DNA of 64,000 nucleotides, taken from NCBI RefSeq assembly GCF_036417355.1, contig NZ_CP143889.1:1302001-1366000 (forward strand), read 5' to 3'. The DNA is from Akkermansia sp. RCC_12PD (GTDB lineage Bacteria > Verrucomicrobiota > Verrucomicrobiia > Verrucomicrobiales > Akkermansiaceae). Positions 52,946 to 61,488 of this stretch are shown one piece after another (position 1 is the first letter of the stretch; every line of letters starts with the position of its first letter). The notes under the pieces are model-generated. The model was not told the DNA's origin and did not search any database. It worked only from the letters and a program-made list of their open reading frames with translations. Made by a program: the position numbers and the translations under genes.

Positions 52946-54604
52946 TCAGGAGTTTTGCAGAAGAGCCTGGGCCAGCGTGCGTGCGTGATCGCCTCCGCCA
53001 CCCAGCATGCGGGCCAGTTCATCTATTCTTTCTTCCTGGTCCACTTCCCGCAGGCAGGAGATGGTGCGGTTGCCCGCGGAGGCTTTCTGGACCAGATAGT
53101 GGTGGGAGGCCAGGGCGGCCACCTGCGGAAAGTGCGTGATGGAGATGACCTGATGCCTGGCGCCCAGTTGCTGCATTTTAAAGCCCACGGACCGGGCCAC
53201 TTCCCCGCCCACGTTGGCGTCTATTTCATCAAACACCAGCAGCGGCGTGGAGTCCTTGTGGGCCAGGGCGCTCTTGATCGCCAGCATGATGCGGGCCAGC
53301 TCCCCGCCGGATGCAATGAGCCGCAGGGGCTTGGAGGGTTCTCCCGGGTTGGGGCCGAAGAGGAATTCCACCGTTTCCATCCCCTGTGAGCCGGGGTCCT
53401 GGAGCGGAGTCAGAGATATTTCAAATACGGCCTGACGGAAGCCCAGTTCCCGTGAATGTTTGACGATAGATTCCGCCAGACGCGGCGCGGCGGCCTGGCG
53501 TGCTTTCGTCAGGGCCTGTCCGGCGGCGTCCAGTTGCTTGCGCAGCTGGGCAATGGCGGCCCGCAGTTCTTCCAGGCGTTCCGTCCGGTGCTCGATGCGG
53601 TCCAGCCTGCGTACGGCTTCCTCCCGTCGTGCGGCGATGTCTTCAAAGGAATGCCCATATTTCATTTTCAGGGATTCCAGCAGGTTGATGCGTTCTTCAA
53701 GCCGGAACAGCTCCTGGGGATCGCAGTCCAGTTCCGCGGAGTAGTCCGCCAGGCGGCTTTCAATTTCCTTGAGTTCCAGTGTCACTCCCTTCAGCGGAGC
53801 CAGCCATGCGGCGGTGGAAGAGTCCATGCGTTCCAGGTCGTGGGAGGCACGGGAGAGTTCCCGCAACTGGGAGCCGAGTCCGGGACCGTCCGTTTCCTCC
53901 AGCATGGAGAGCATTCTGGATACCAGCTCCTGGAGCCTTGTTCCGTTGCGGGCGCGCTGCCAGCGTTCCTCCAGAGTGAGCACTTCCTCCAGGGTGAATC
54001 CGGCGGCGTCTATCTCGTCCACCTGGTGGCGCAGCAGTTCTATTTCCCGGTCGGCGGCGGCTTCTGCGTGCTCCAGGTCGTCATACGCCCTGCGCGCGTC
54101 CTGCCATTGTCTCCAGGAGTCCGCGTAGGCCTGCGTCAGCCGGGCGTGTTCACCGAAGGCGTCCAGCAGGGAGAGCTGCCTGTCATGGGAGGTCAGGGAA
54201 CGATGGTCATTGGGGCCGTGCATGTCCACCAGGCAGGCGCCCGCCTCCCGCAGAAGGTTCAGCGTGCAGGGGCTGTCGTTCAGGAACTGGCGGTTGGCGG
54301 TGGGGGAGATGATGCGCTTGATGATGAGGTTGCCGTCTTCACAGGGGGGCACCCCGTGTTCGTTCAGGATGGCGTGCACAGGGGATGAGTTCGGGAGATG
54401 AAACACGGCTTCCACGCTGCATTGCTGTTCTCCGGAACGGATGAGCGTTTTGTCCGCACGTTCGCCCAGCGCCAGACGAATGGCGCCGATGATGACGGAT
54501 TTGCCCGCTCCCGTTTCCCCCGTGATGCAGATGAAGCCGGAGCTGGGTTCCCACAGCAGCTGGTCCACGAGAGCCAGGTTCCTGATTTTCAGCAAAGTAA
54601 GCAT
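52946..54604 (-). CDS. recN: DNA repair protein RecN
   Basis: About 552 residues from the ATG at 54604. An SMC-like protein with Walker A GETGAGKS near the N-terminus, a long helical coiled-coil centre (ERIDELARML...) and the C-terminal ATPase half with LLVFDEIDANVGGEVA (Walker B). It acts in double-strand break repair. An ATG at 54628 would add eight residues. It is divergent from the metallo-hydrolase gene at 54657. Confidence 0.93.
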   Translation of the reverse strand: MLTLLKIRNLALVDQLLWEPSSGFICITGETGAGKSVIIGAIRLALGERADKTLIRSGEQQCSVEAVFHLPNSSPVHAILNEHGVPPCEDGNLIIKRIISPTANRQFLNDSPCTLNLLREAGACLVDMHGPNDHRSLTSHDRQLSLLDAFGEHARLTQAYADSWRQWQDARRAYDDLEHAEAAADREIELLRHQVDEIDAAGFTLEEVLTLEERWQRARNGTRLQELVSRMLSMLEETDGPGLGSQLRELSRASHDLERMDSSTAAWLAPLKGVTLELKEIESRLADYSAELDCDPQELFRLEERINLLESLKMKYGHSFEDIAARREEAVRRLDRIEHRTERLEELRAAIAQLRKQLDAAGQALTKARQAAAPRLAESIVKHSRELGFRQAVFEISLTPLQDPGSQGMETVEFLFGPNPGEPSKPLRLIASGGELARIMLAIKSALAHKDSTPLLVFDEIDANVGGEVARSVGFKMQQLGARHQVISITHFPQVAALASHHYLVQKASAGNRTISCLREVDQEERIDELARMLGGGGDHARTLAQALLQNS

Positions 54605-54656
54605 TCGGGCTTTGGATTTTGAATGCATTATGGCATAATCAGCTCTAAACGCAACC

Positions 54657-55442
54657 ATGACATCCGTGATGAACATTCTCTTTTTGGGCACGGGCACGTC
54701 TACCGGGGTTCCCCAGATAGGTTGCTCCTGTGCGGTCTGCACCTCCCCGGACCCCAGAAACAAGCGATTGCGTTCTTCCATTTACGTGGAGGCGTCCGGC
54801 ATCCGTATCCTGCTGGATTCCTCTCCCGATCTGCGTCAGCAGGCCCTGAGGGAAAATATTACCGATCTGGATGCCGTGCTGTACACGCATGCCCATGTGG
54901 ATCACATAGGCGGGTTTGACGATTTGCGAGCCTTCTGCTGGCGCAGAGCGGGAGGATTGCCCATGTACGCCTCCCCGGAAACCATGAAGACTTTGAGGAC
55001 CATGTACGGCTGGGCGTTTGAGTCCGGAAAGGCCAGAACCGGCTACGTGCGGCCGGAACCCCACGAGACGACGGAACCCTTCCACGTGGGCGGCGTTCTG
55101 GTGACGCCTCTTCCCGTTATGCATGCCGGAGTGGAGACTTATGCCTACGTGTTGGAGTCCGGAGGCAGGCGGCTGGTGTACATGCCTGATGTCAAGAGTA
55201 TTCCGGAGGCCTCCCTGGAGCGCATGACGGGGGCGGATCTTCTGATTATCGACGGCTTGCGCTATGACCTTCATCCCACTCACATGTGCCTGGACGAGTC
55301 CTTGGCCGCCATCAGGGCCATCGAACCCGGACAGGCTTTTCTGACGCACCTTTCCCATAACATGGATTACCGTATTTTGTCCGGCAGGCTGCCGGAGAAC
55401 GTGGGGGCGGCCTATGATGGCCTGCGGCTGTCCCTGCCATGA
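54657..55442 (+). CDS. PhnP-like metallo-beta-lactamase fold hydrolase
   Basis: A 261-residue protein. It starts NILFLGTGTSTGVPQIGCSC and has CAVCTSPDPRNKRLRSS, a cysteine-containing insert typical of PhnP-like phosphodiesterases. The metal-binding THAHVDHIGG follows. The C-terminal half includes VMHAG, YMPDVK and THLSHNMDY with further metal ligands. The enzyme likely acts on cyclic phosphate diesters; substrate is unknown. Its stop overlaps the next gene by four bases (ATGA). Confidence 0.82.
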   Translation: MTSVMNILFLGTGTSTGVPQIGCSCAVCTSPDPRNKRLRSSIYVEASGIRILLDSSPDLRQQALRENITDLDAVLYTHAHVDHIGGFDDLRAFCWRRAGGLPMYASPETMKTLRTMYGWAFESGKARTGYVRPEPHETTEPFHVGGVLVTPLPVMHAGVETYAYVLESGGRRLVYMPDVKSIPEASLERMTGADLLIIDGLRYDLHPTHMCLDESLAAIRAIEPGQAFLTHLSHNMDYRILSGRLPENVGAAYDGLRLSLP

Positions 55443-56253
55443 TTTCTTCCTTCCCTGCCGACATGACCTCTTTTCCCGACAAGAACAGGAATGACGCGTC
55501 GCCGGATATCGGCACCAGAGACGTGTTCGGCTTTTCCGTGGCCGTAAGCTCCGTTGGAGAGATGTGCTCCGTTCTGGTGGAACGTGCCTTGGCCGGGGAA
55601 GCCCCTTTTCTGGTAGCCGCCGCAGATGTGCACGTGATAACTCGCGGCGTACATGAACCGGAGTATGGCGCGGTTTTGGAGAGGATGGATGTGATTTGTC
55701 CGGATGGCATGCCGGTGGTATGGAAGCTCAACAGAGTGCGGGGGGGGGGAAGACCGCCGAACGCGTGAGCGGGCCGGATTTGATGGAAGCCGTGGTGAAG
55801 GCGAATGCCGAATATCCCGGCCTGAGACATTTTCTGCTGGGGGGCGACGAAAGGACACTGGAAACCCTGGCGGCCAGGCTGGCGGAAAAGTTCCCCGGTT
55901 TTTGTTTGGCCGGAGTTTATTCTCCGCCGTTCCGCTACTGGAGTGAGAAGGATTTGCAGGATATGAGGGAGGCCATTGCCAGCAGCGGAGCCAATGTGGT
56001 CTGGGTGGGGCTGGGATGTCCCAAGCAGGAACGGTGGATGGCGGAACAGAAGGACCTGCTTCCTCCCGCCGTGTATGCAGGCGTGGGAGCGGCTTTTGCC
56101 TTTCATGCGGGCACGGTGAAGCGTGCGCCGGTGTGGATGCAGAAGAACAGTCTGGAATGGCTGTACCGCATTTGCAGGGAGCCGGGAAGGCTGCTCAAGC
56201 GGTACGTGAAGCATAACAGCCTGTTCGTGTGGTACCTGCTGACGGGACGGTAA
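55439..56253 (+). pseudogene. Frameshifted WecB/TagA/CpsF glycosyltransferase (possibly phase-variable)
   Basis: Two frames together make one complete WecG/TagA-type enzyme. The first (55439-55768) carries VAAADVHVITRGV and DGMPVVWKLNRVRG; the second, beginning near 55750 and ending at 56253, carries KTAERVSGPDLMEAVVKA, LRHFLLGGDERTL, WVGLGCPKQERWMAEQ and VGAAFAFHAGTVKRAP. The shift happens inside a run of ten G residues at 55740-55749; removing two or adding one G restores a single frame of about 271 codons. The enzyme transfers UDP-N-acetylhexosamines in surface polysaccharide or teichoic-acid-like pathways. In the sequence as given it is off. Confidence 0.75.
55740..55749. repeat. Homopolymeric G10 tract inside a glycosyltransferase gene
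   Basis: Ten consecutive G residues coincide exactly with the frame break in the gene. Such tracts are typical slippage sites for phase variation; a base-calling error is the main alternative. Confidence 0.9.
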
Positions 56254-56409
56254 AGCCTTTTCCGGTGCGTGCCCCGGACAGGAGGCGCAGGTTTTTTGGC
56301 TTGTACCGTTCTTGTGCGGTTTTATCATGTCTTCTCCCGGTCCTGCACGTCCGCAAGGGGTACGGGTGACGTTTCTCATTCCTGCGCCGCCTTAAACTCC
56401 ATTTCTCCT

Positions 56410-57111
56410 ATGTTCTTTCACCGCATTCCCCGGAAAACCTGGTATGAAAAAGCCGTGGAGCGCGTTTTCAGAGACAGGAAACTGTGTGAAGAAAAGCTGC
56501 TCCCCTTCGGCTGCGTTCGCGGAGAAAACGGTTTCCTGTACCGGACAAAACTGCTGAATGGCCGCCGCATGGAATTTGAAATACGCGCGGACGGTTCCGT
56601 CTGCGTGGCAATGCATGATGCAGACGGGAGGGACATCCGGCATTCAGCCCGGGAGGCGGCGGACAAGTTGCAGGAAAGGGCGCTCCGGAGGGAATATGAG
56701 GAAGAACTGTGGCATGTGGCAGAATGCTGCTTTGAGCCTGATTTCTTCCACGGCGATCCTGCCCGGAGCCTCGTCGCTCACGTCCGGGAGGTTTACGGGG
56801 ACGAACTGGAATTCCTGTGGCGCAAGTCGCCGGGGAGCGCCATTGTGCGCCGGAAGGACACGGAAAAATGGTATGCCGTTTTTCTGGCCGTGCCGCGGCT
56901 GAAGCTGGGCAGCAGTTCCAAAGAGAGGGTTGAGGTGCTGAATTTGCGGGTTTGTCCCGGAGAGCTTGACGGCCTTGTGGACCATCGCAGTCGTTTTCCG
57001 GCCTACCATATGAATAAGAAAAGCTGGGTGAGCCTTTGTCTGGACGGGACCATTCCTTTTGAAGAACTGGCCGCGCGCCTGGGGACCAGCCGCCGTCTTG
57101 CCGGGAAGTGA
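56410..57111 (+). CDS. MmcQ/YjbR family protein with N-terminal extension
   Basis: A 233-residue protein from the ATG at 56410. The C-terminal half resembles MmcQ/YjbR DNA-binding-like domains (VREVYGDELEFLWRKSPGSA, RKDTEKWYAVFLAVPR, FPAYHMNKKSWVSLCLDGTI). The N-terminal half (LLPFGCVRGENGFLYRTKLL) is not recognised and makes the protein about twice the usual length of the family. Function is unknown. Confidence 0.75.
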   Translation: MFFHRIPRKTWYEKAVERVFRDRKLCEEKLLPFGCVRGENGFLYRTKLLNGRRMEFEIRADGSVCVAMHDADGRDIRHSAREAADKLQERALRREYEEELWHVAECCFEPDFFHGDPARSLVAHVREVYGDELEFLWRKSPGSAIVRRKDTEKWYAVFLAVPRLKLGSSSKERVEVLNLRVCPGELDGLVDHRSRFPAYHMNKKSWVSLCLDGTIPFEELAARLGTSRRLAGK

Positions 57112-57248
57112 ATGCCGTTTCCGGCGGTTTTCCGGACGGCATATATTCTCCGCACCCGGAATCCATCCGGAATATGGCGGCGGAGTTCGCGGATGGAAGG
57201 GAGGACGGGGCTCTTGACCCGGAAGGAGGCCGGGCCTACAGTGGGGGC

Positions 57249-57575
57249 ATGAACGTTGAAGAAAAGGCGCTGTCCACCTTCCGCACGGAACCCTGGCGCC
57301 ACAACTGCGCCCAGGCCGTTTGCGCGGCGCTGGGAAGGGAGGATTTGCTGGAAGCCGTCTCCGCGTGCGGCACGGGAAGAGCGCCTGACGGGGTATGCGG
57401 CGCCTTGTATGGAGCCCTCCTGTGCACGCCCGTGCAGTCAAGGGAGGAGCTGAAGCGGCGGTTTGTGGAAAAGCTGGGTTATTCCCATTGCAGAGACCTG
57501 AAAAAAGAAGGCCGTGTTCCGTGCCGGGACTGCGTTGCCTCCGCGGCTGTTATGGCTTTTGATTTGCAGGAGTGA
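57249..57575 (+). CDS. C_GCAxxG_C_C family redox-type protein
   Basis: A 108-residue protein. Conserved cysteine positions appear in order: HNCAQAV, APDGVCGALYGALL (matching C-GA-xx-GAL), YSHCRDLKK and CRDCVASAA. This fits the C_GCAxxG_C_C family, whose function is not established but which is thought to be redox-active. The start is the ATG at 57249 within a longer open frame. Confidence 0.7.
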   Translation: MNVEEKALSTFRTEPWRHNCAQAVCAALGREDLLEAVSACGTGRAPDGVCGALYGALLCTPVQSREELKRRFVEKLGYSHCRDLKKEGRVPCRDCVASAAVMAFDLQE

Positions 57576-57653
57576 ACGCAGAATGACACGACTGTATTCA
57601 TAGTTTTTCATGAAGAAAGGGTCTATTGGAATGAATCCAAATAGAACAACGTC

Positions 57654-57983
57654 ATGAAAAAATTGATATATGCTATAGCAGCGGTAGCCGTTGCAGTTCC
57701 CGTCGTGGCCCTGGCCCAGAGCGCTTGTAACAGCGGTTCCTGCACCAAGGGTGACAAGGACATGGCCGAAGCCAAGGACCACATGAAAAAGGGTGCCCAA
57801 GCCGCCAAGGATGCCGCTTCTGAAAAAATGAAGGAAGGCAAGGAAGCGATGAAGGGCGCTTACGAAAGAAGCAAGGAAGCCGTCAAGGATACTTACCAGG
57901 ACAGCAAGGAAGCCGTGGACCATGCGGCGGACAGGGCTGCCGATAAGGCCGAAGCCGTCGGTGATGCTGTGAAAAACGGTTAA
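57654..57983 (+). CDS. Secreted amphipathic helical protein
   Basis: A 109-residue protein with a signal peptide (MKKLIYAIAAVAVAVPVVAL, cleavage near AQSACN). A Cys pair (CNSGSC) follows, then an Ala/Lys/Glu-rich helical body with recurrent KEAxKDA units (AAKDAASEKMKEGKEAMKGA). It resembles LEA- or apolipoprotein-like stress proteins. It shares its style with the smaller neighbour at 58017, 33 bp downstream. Confidence 0.65.
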   Translation: MKKLIYAIAAVAVAVPVVALAQSACNSGSCTKGDKDMAEAKDHMKKGAQAAKDAASEKMKEGKEAMKGAYERSKEAVKDTYQDSKEAVDHAADRAADKAEAVGDAVKNG

Positions 57984-58016
57984 TTCAAACGATAAAAAAC
58001 AAACCATTTAATTATT

Positions 58017-58214
58017 ATGTGTGACTCCAAAGATCATATGAACCATATGCATGAAGGCTGTGGATGCTCCAAAGATGCCGCTTCCGGAAAGATGGAAGAG
58101 GGCAAGCAGGTGATGAAGGACGCCTACGAAAAAGGCAAGGAAGGCGTCAAGGATATGGCTTCCGGTGTAAGTGACAAGACCAAGTCCATGATGCACAAGG
58201 ACAAAGACGCTTAA
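58017..58214 (+). CDS. Small cytoplasmic relative of the adjacent helical protein
   Basis: A 65-residue protein without a signal peptide. It begins MCDSKDHMNHMHEGCGCSKD, with cysteines and histidines that might bind metal, then the same repeat style as the previous gene (DAASGKMEEGKQVMKDAYEK). It is likely cotranscribed with that gene. Function is unknown. Confidence 0.55.
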   Translation: MCDSKDHMNHMHEGCGCSKDAASGKMEEGKQVMKDAYEKGKEGVKDMASGVSDKTKSMMHKDKDA

Positions 58215-58302
58215 TTCCCGCGAGTGAATAAGCCGTTTTTTATTCTGCATCCCGTATGCGGAATGATTTCCCCTTGTCAGGGTTTCCCGGGCAGGGGGAT
58301 TT

Positions 58303-59166
58303 CTATGCAGGCTGGTTTGCTGGAGAAGGGGCGCCTTCTTCCGGAAGTTGGAGGGCGTGCAGGCTGATCTTATGCTTCTTGCACAGCTGCTCCACCCGGT
58401 CCCGTTCCAGCAGGATGGTTTTTCCCGCTTCCAGGGCGATTTGCCTGATGCCGCATTCCGCGCACGTCTGGATGGTGACGGGGCCTACGGTGGGGATGTC
58501 GAAGCGCATGTCGTGCCCCAGGCGGGCTACTTTGGCCAACGTGGCGGGTTTGCCGTTGCCCAGCTCGCCGCCGCGGCGGATGCAGTTGTTGGTGCCTTCA
58601 ATGGCTTCCACGGCCACCACGGTGCCATGGTGCACGATGACGGACTGGCCGATGTGCAGACGGCTGATTTCCTTAGCCGTTTGCATGCCGAAGACGGCGT
58701 CTTCCCATTGCTCCGGGGTGGGTCTGGGGCCGGCGATGTGACCCGGCTGGGGCATGTGTTCCTCCATGTATGTGGAGGCAGGCAGGATGTTGAAGCCTTC
58801 CTTTTCCGCTTCCGTGATGACCGCCCCCAGCAGGGAGTCCGCGTTTTTCTCCGGCATGCGCATCAGGACGGAAAGGGCGCGCAGGTCCGGCCGGAGGGAA
58901 AGGATGTTTTTGGGGTTGATGCCCCCCGCCATGATGACGTCGGTCACACCGTGTTTTTTCAGGAAGGAGAAGGGCTTGCTGATCTGCCCTACGCTGAATT
59001 CCCGGTACTCGTCGCACAAGGGAATGACCGCTGGGTTGGTTTCCCCCTTGAAGCCCACGGCCACGATGCGCAGGTGCGGCGTGTGGCGGCGCGCTCCCCG
59101 GACGATGTATTCCGGATAGGCTCCGTCACCGGCTACCAGACCTAAGACGGGCGGGTTGGTGGTCAT
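58303..59166 (-). CDS. lpxI: UDP-2,3-diacylglucosamine pyrophosphatase, LpxI type
   Basis: A 287-residue protein matching the LpxI (DUF1009) family: LGLVAGDGAYPEYIVRGAR at the start, GVTDVIMAGGINPKN, EGTNNCIRRGGELG and DIPTVGPVTIQTCAECGIRQ in the C-terminal domain. It hydrolyses UDP-2,3-diacylglucosamine to lipid X in lipid A synthesis, in place of LpxH. It ends the operon that begins with the 2-oxoacid dehydrogenase genes. Confidence 0.9.
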   Translation of the reverse strand: MTTNPPVLGLVAGDGAYPEYIVRGARRHTPHLRIVAVGFKGETNPAVIPLCDEYREFSVGQISKPFSFLKKHGVTDVIMAGGINPKNILSLRPDLRALSVLMRMPEKNADSLLGAVITEAEKEGFNILPASTYMEEHMPQPGHIAGPRPTPEQWEDAVFGMQTAKEISRLHIGQSVIVHHGTVVAVEAIEGTNNCIRRGGELGNGKPATLAKVARLGHDMRFDIPTVGPVTIQTCAECGIRQIALEAGKTILLERDRVEQLCKKHKISLHALQLPEEGAPSPANQPA

Positions 59167-59198
59167 GCGGCTTGGGCAGGCGGGAGGAATGGAAAGAG

Positions 59199-60473
59199 TT
59201 ACAGGTATTCCGGGCGCTGGAGCAGTTCCGCCACCCGCTTGAGCACGCGGCCGATGTCGGCGCCGTCCACCACGCGGTGGTCTCCTGTAGCCACGATGTT
59301 GGCTTTGGAAATGGGAATGAACGCTTCCACTTCATCGCTCCATACCGGGGTCTTGGTCACGGCGCCTACGCCCAGAATGATGGATTCGCTGGGCATGGGC
59401 ATGGGAGCGGCGAAGGTTAGGCCGAAGCCGCCGAAGTTGGTGACAGTGGCGATGCCCCCCGTGCTGTCTTCCGGGGCCAGCCTTCTGCGGCGCGCCTGGG
59501 CGATCAGGCGGTTGTAGTCCTCCAGCAGTTCTTCCATTGTCCGTTCATTCACACGGCGCAGTACGGGAACCATGACGCCGTCCGCCACCTGAACGGCGAT
59601 GCCGATGTCAATGGTGCGAGGGGAAAGGATGTTTTCCCCCACCAGATAGCCCGCACATTCCGGGTTTTCCGCCAGGGCCAAAGCCAGGGCGCGCGCAAAG
59701 TAAAGGGTGATGCCGGGCCGGTGCGGGGAGTGCTGCCTGTGTTTGATCAGGGGATCCATGAACACGGGACGCCCGGCGGAGGCCAGAGGACGCGTCCAGC
59801 TGCGGCGCATGGCGTCCGCCACGGCCAAGCGCATGGAGGATGCCTTGCGGCGCGGCCACTGGCTGACGTATTCCAGGAATTCCTCCAGATCATCAATGGT
59901 GACGCGGCCGCCGGATCCGGAACCGGAGATGAAGGCTATGTCGGACGCCCTCATGCCGAGTTCATCCATGCGGGCTTTCATGCGGGGGGACATGTAGTGG
60001 GCGCCTTTCATGCCGGCGGGAACGGGCAATCCGCGCACGCTGGGCTGTACCTTCAGGTCTGCGTCGTGTTCCTGATAGGAGTCTCCCGTTATGCCGAAGT
60101 GGACACCGGCAGGCTTGTCCGTCGCGGCGGGGGCGGCAGGGGAGGAATGGGGGACGGATTCCGGGCTGGCGGGCAGGGAGGGCTGGTTGTCTTCCCCCGC
60201 CGGGGTGGCCCCGGAACGTTCTATTTCCTCGTCCGTGGCCTCAATCATCGCCATGCAGGCGCCGACCACGACGGAGTCCCCCTCCTTGATGAACATGTCG
60301 CTGAGGATGCCGCCGCACATGGTGGTGACGCCCATCGTGGCCTTGTTGGTCTCTACCTCAAAGATTTCCTGGTCGGCTTCTACGGTGTCCCCCGGAGCCG
60401 CCAGCAGGCGGAGCACGGTGGCCTCCGCAATGGAGTCCCCGAGCTGGGGCATGAGAATGGGTACTTTAGGCAT
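59199..60473 (-). CDS. 2-oxoacid dehydrogenase E2 (dihydrolipoamide acyltransferase)
   Basis: A 424-residue E2 from the ATG at 60473. An N-terminal lipoyl domain (VPILMPQLGDSIAEATVLRL) carries the lipoyl lysine in EVETNKATMG. A Ser/Pro/Ala-rich linker and an E1/E3-binding domain (MSPRMKARMDELGM) follow. The catalytic domain ends with the HxxxDG motif in DHRVVDGADIG. It is probably the pyruvate or an acetoin/branched-chain dehydrogenase core. No E3 gene is in the window. Confidence 0.9.
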   Translation of the reverse strand: MPKVPILMPQLGDSIAEATVLRLLAAPGDTVEADQEIFEVETNKATMGVTTMCGGILSDMFIKEGDSVVVGACMAMIEATDEEIERSGATPAGEDNQPSLPASPESVPHSSPAAPAATDKPAGVHFGITGDSYQEHDADLKVQPSVRGLPVPAGMKGAHYMSPRMKARMDELGMRASDIAFISGSGSGGRVTIDDLEEFLEYVSQWPRRKASSMRLAVADAMRRSWTRPLASAGRPVFMDPLIKHRQHSPHRPGITLYFARALALALAENPECAGYLVGENILSPRTIDIGIAVQVADGVMVPVLRRVNERTMEELLEDYNRLIAQARRRRLAPEDSTGGIATVTNFGGFGLTFAAPMPMPSESIILGVGAVTKTPVWSDEVEAFIPISKANIVATGDHRVVDGADIGRVLKRVAELLQRPEYL

Positions 60474-60492
60474 GGTTGGAAACTGGGTTGAA

Positions 60493-61467
60493 TCAAATGG
60501 ATAAAAGATGGCGGATGGACGCGGCGATGGATTCCAGAGTGGGACGGTGAGCTTTCCACAGGTTGGGATGCTGGGGGATGGGCGTGTCTTTGGCGTTGAG
60601 CCGCTGGGGAGGCGCGTCAAGCAGGTGGAAGCCTTCCGCCACGATGCGGGAGACTATTTCCGCCGTGACTCCGCCCCACGGAAAGTCTTCCCCGACTACC
60701 AGCACGCGGCCCGTGCGCGCCACGGAGGCGATGACGGTGTCCATGTCCAGCGGACGCACGGTGCGCATGTCCACCACTTCCACTTCATAACCGCTTTCCC
60801 GCGCCAGAAGGTCCGCCGCACGGACGGCTTCATGCACCATGGCGCTGTACGCCACTACTGTGGCGTGTTTTCCGGTGCGGGCGATGCGCGCCATGCCGAA
60901 GGGGACGACGGGTGCTTCCTTGTAGTTGTCTTCCGCCTTTAACCAGCGGTACAGGAATTTGTGTTCCAGGAAGATGACCGGATCAGGGATTTCCACGGCC
61001 TGGCGAAGCATCCAGTAGGCGTCCGCCACCGTGGCCGGCGTCATGACATGCAGACCGGGATAATGGGCGAACAGGGCTTCCATGCTCTGGCTGTGGAAGG
61101 GGCCCGTGCCGGGCGTTCCGCCGCAGGGGAGACGCACTGTAATATTGGCCGGAATGCCCGTACGGTAGTAGTGGGTGGCGGCCATGTTGACAATCTGGTT
61201 GAAAGCAATCGTGCTGAAGTCCGCAAACTGGACTTCCATGATGGGCTTTTTGCCCATGACGGCCGCGCCGGTGACCATGCCCGCCATGGCGTCCTCACTG
61301 ATGGGGGCGTCTATCACGCGGTCCGGGAACAGATCCTTCAGGCCCTTGGTGGCCTTGAATGCGCCGCCGAAAACGCCTATGTCCTGCCCGTACAGGAAGA
61401 CGTCCTTGTCTTCCGTCAGCAGGTCTTTCTGGGCGTCGTGAATGGCATCAATGTATGTTACGCTCAT
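60493..61467 (-). CDS. 2-oxoacid dehydrogenase E1, beta subunit
   Basis: A 324-residue transketolase-like subunit (pyrimidine-binding and C-terminal domains). It starts MSVTYIDAIHDAQKDLLTED and contains GQDIGVFGGAFKATKGL, VIDAPISEDAMAGMVTGAA and ILLEHKF-like VIFLEHKFLYRW. The C-terminus includes VGEDFPWGGVTAEI. It pairs with the alpha subunit encoded 21 bp upstream. Confidence 0.92.
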   Translation of the reverse strand: MSVTYIDAIHDAQKDLLTEDKDVFLYGQDIGVFGGAFKATKGLKDLFPDRVIDAPISEDAMAGMVTGAAVMGKKPIMEVQFADFSTIAFNQIVNMAATHYYRTGIPANITVRLPCGGTPGTGPFHSQSMEALFAHYPGLHVMTPATVADAYWMLRQAVEIPDPVIFLEHKFLYRWLKAEDNYKEAPVVPFGMARIARTGKHATVVAYSAMVHEAVRAADLLARESGYEVEVVDMRTVRPLDMDTVIASVARTGRVLVVGEDFPWGGVTAEIVSRIVAEGFHLLDAPPQRLNAKDTPIPQHPNLWKAHRPTLESIAASIRHLLSI

Positions 61468-61488
61468 GGGAATGTTCCGTTTGCGGTC

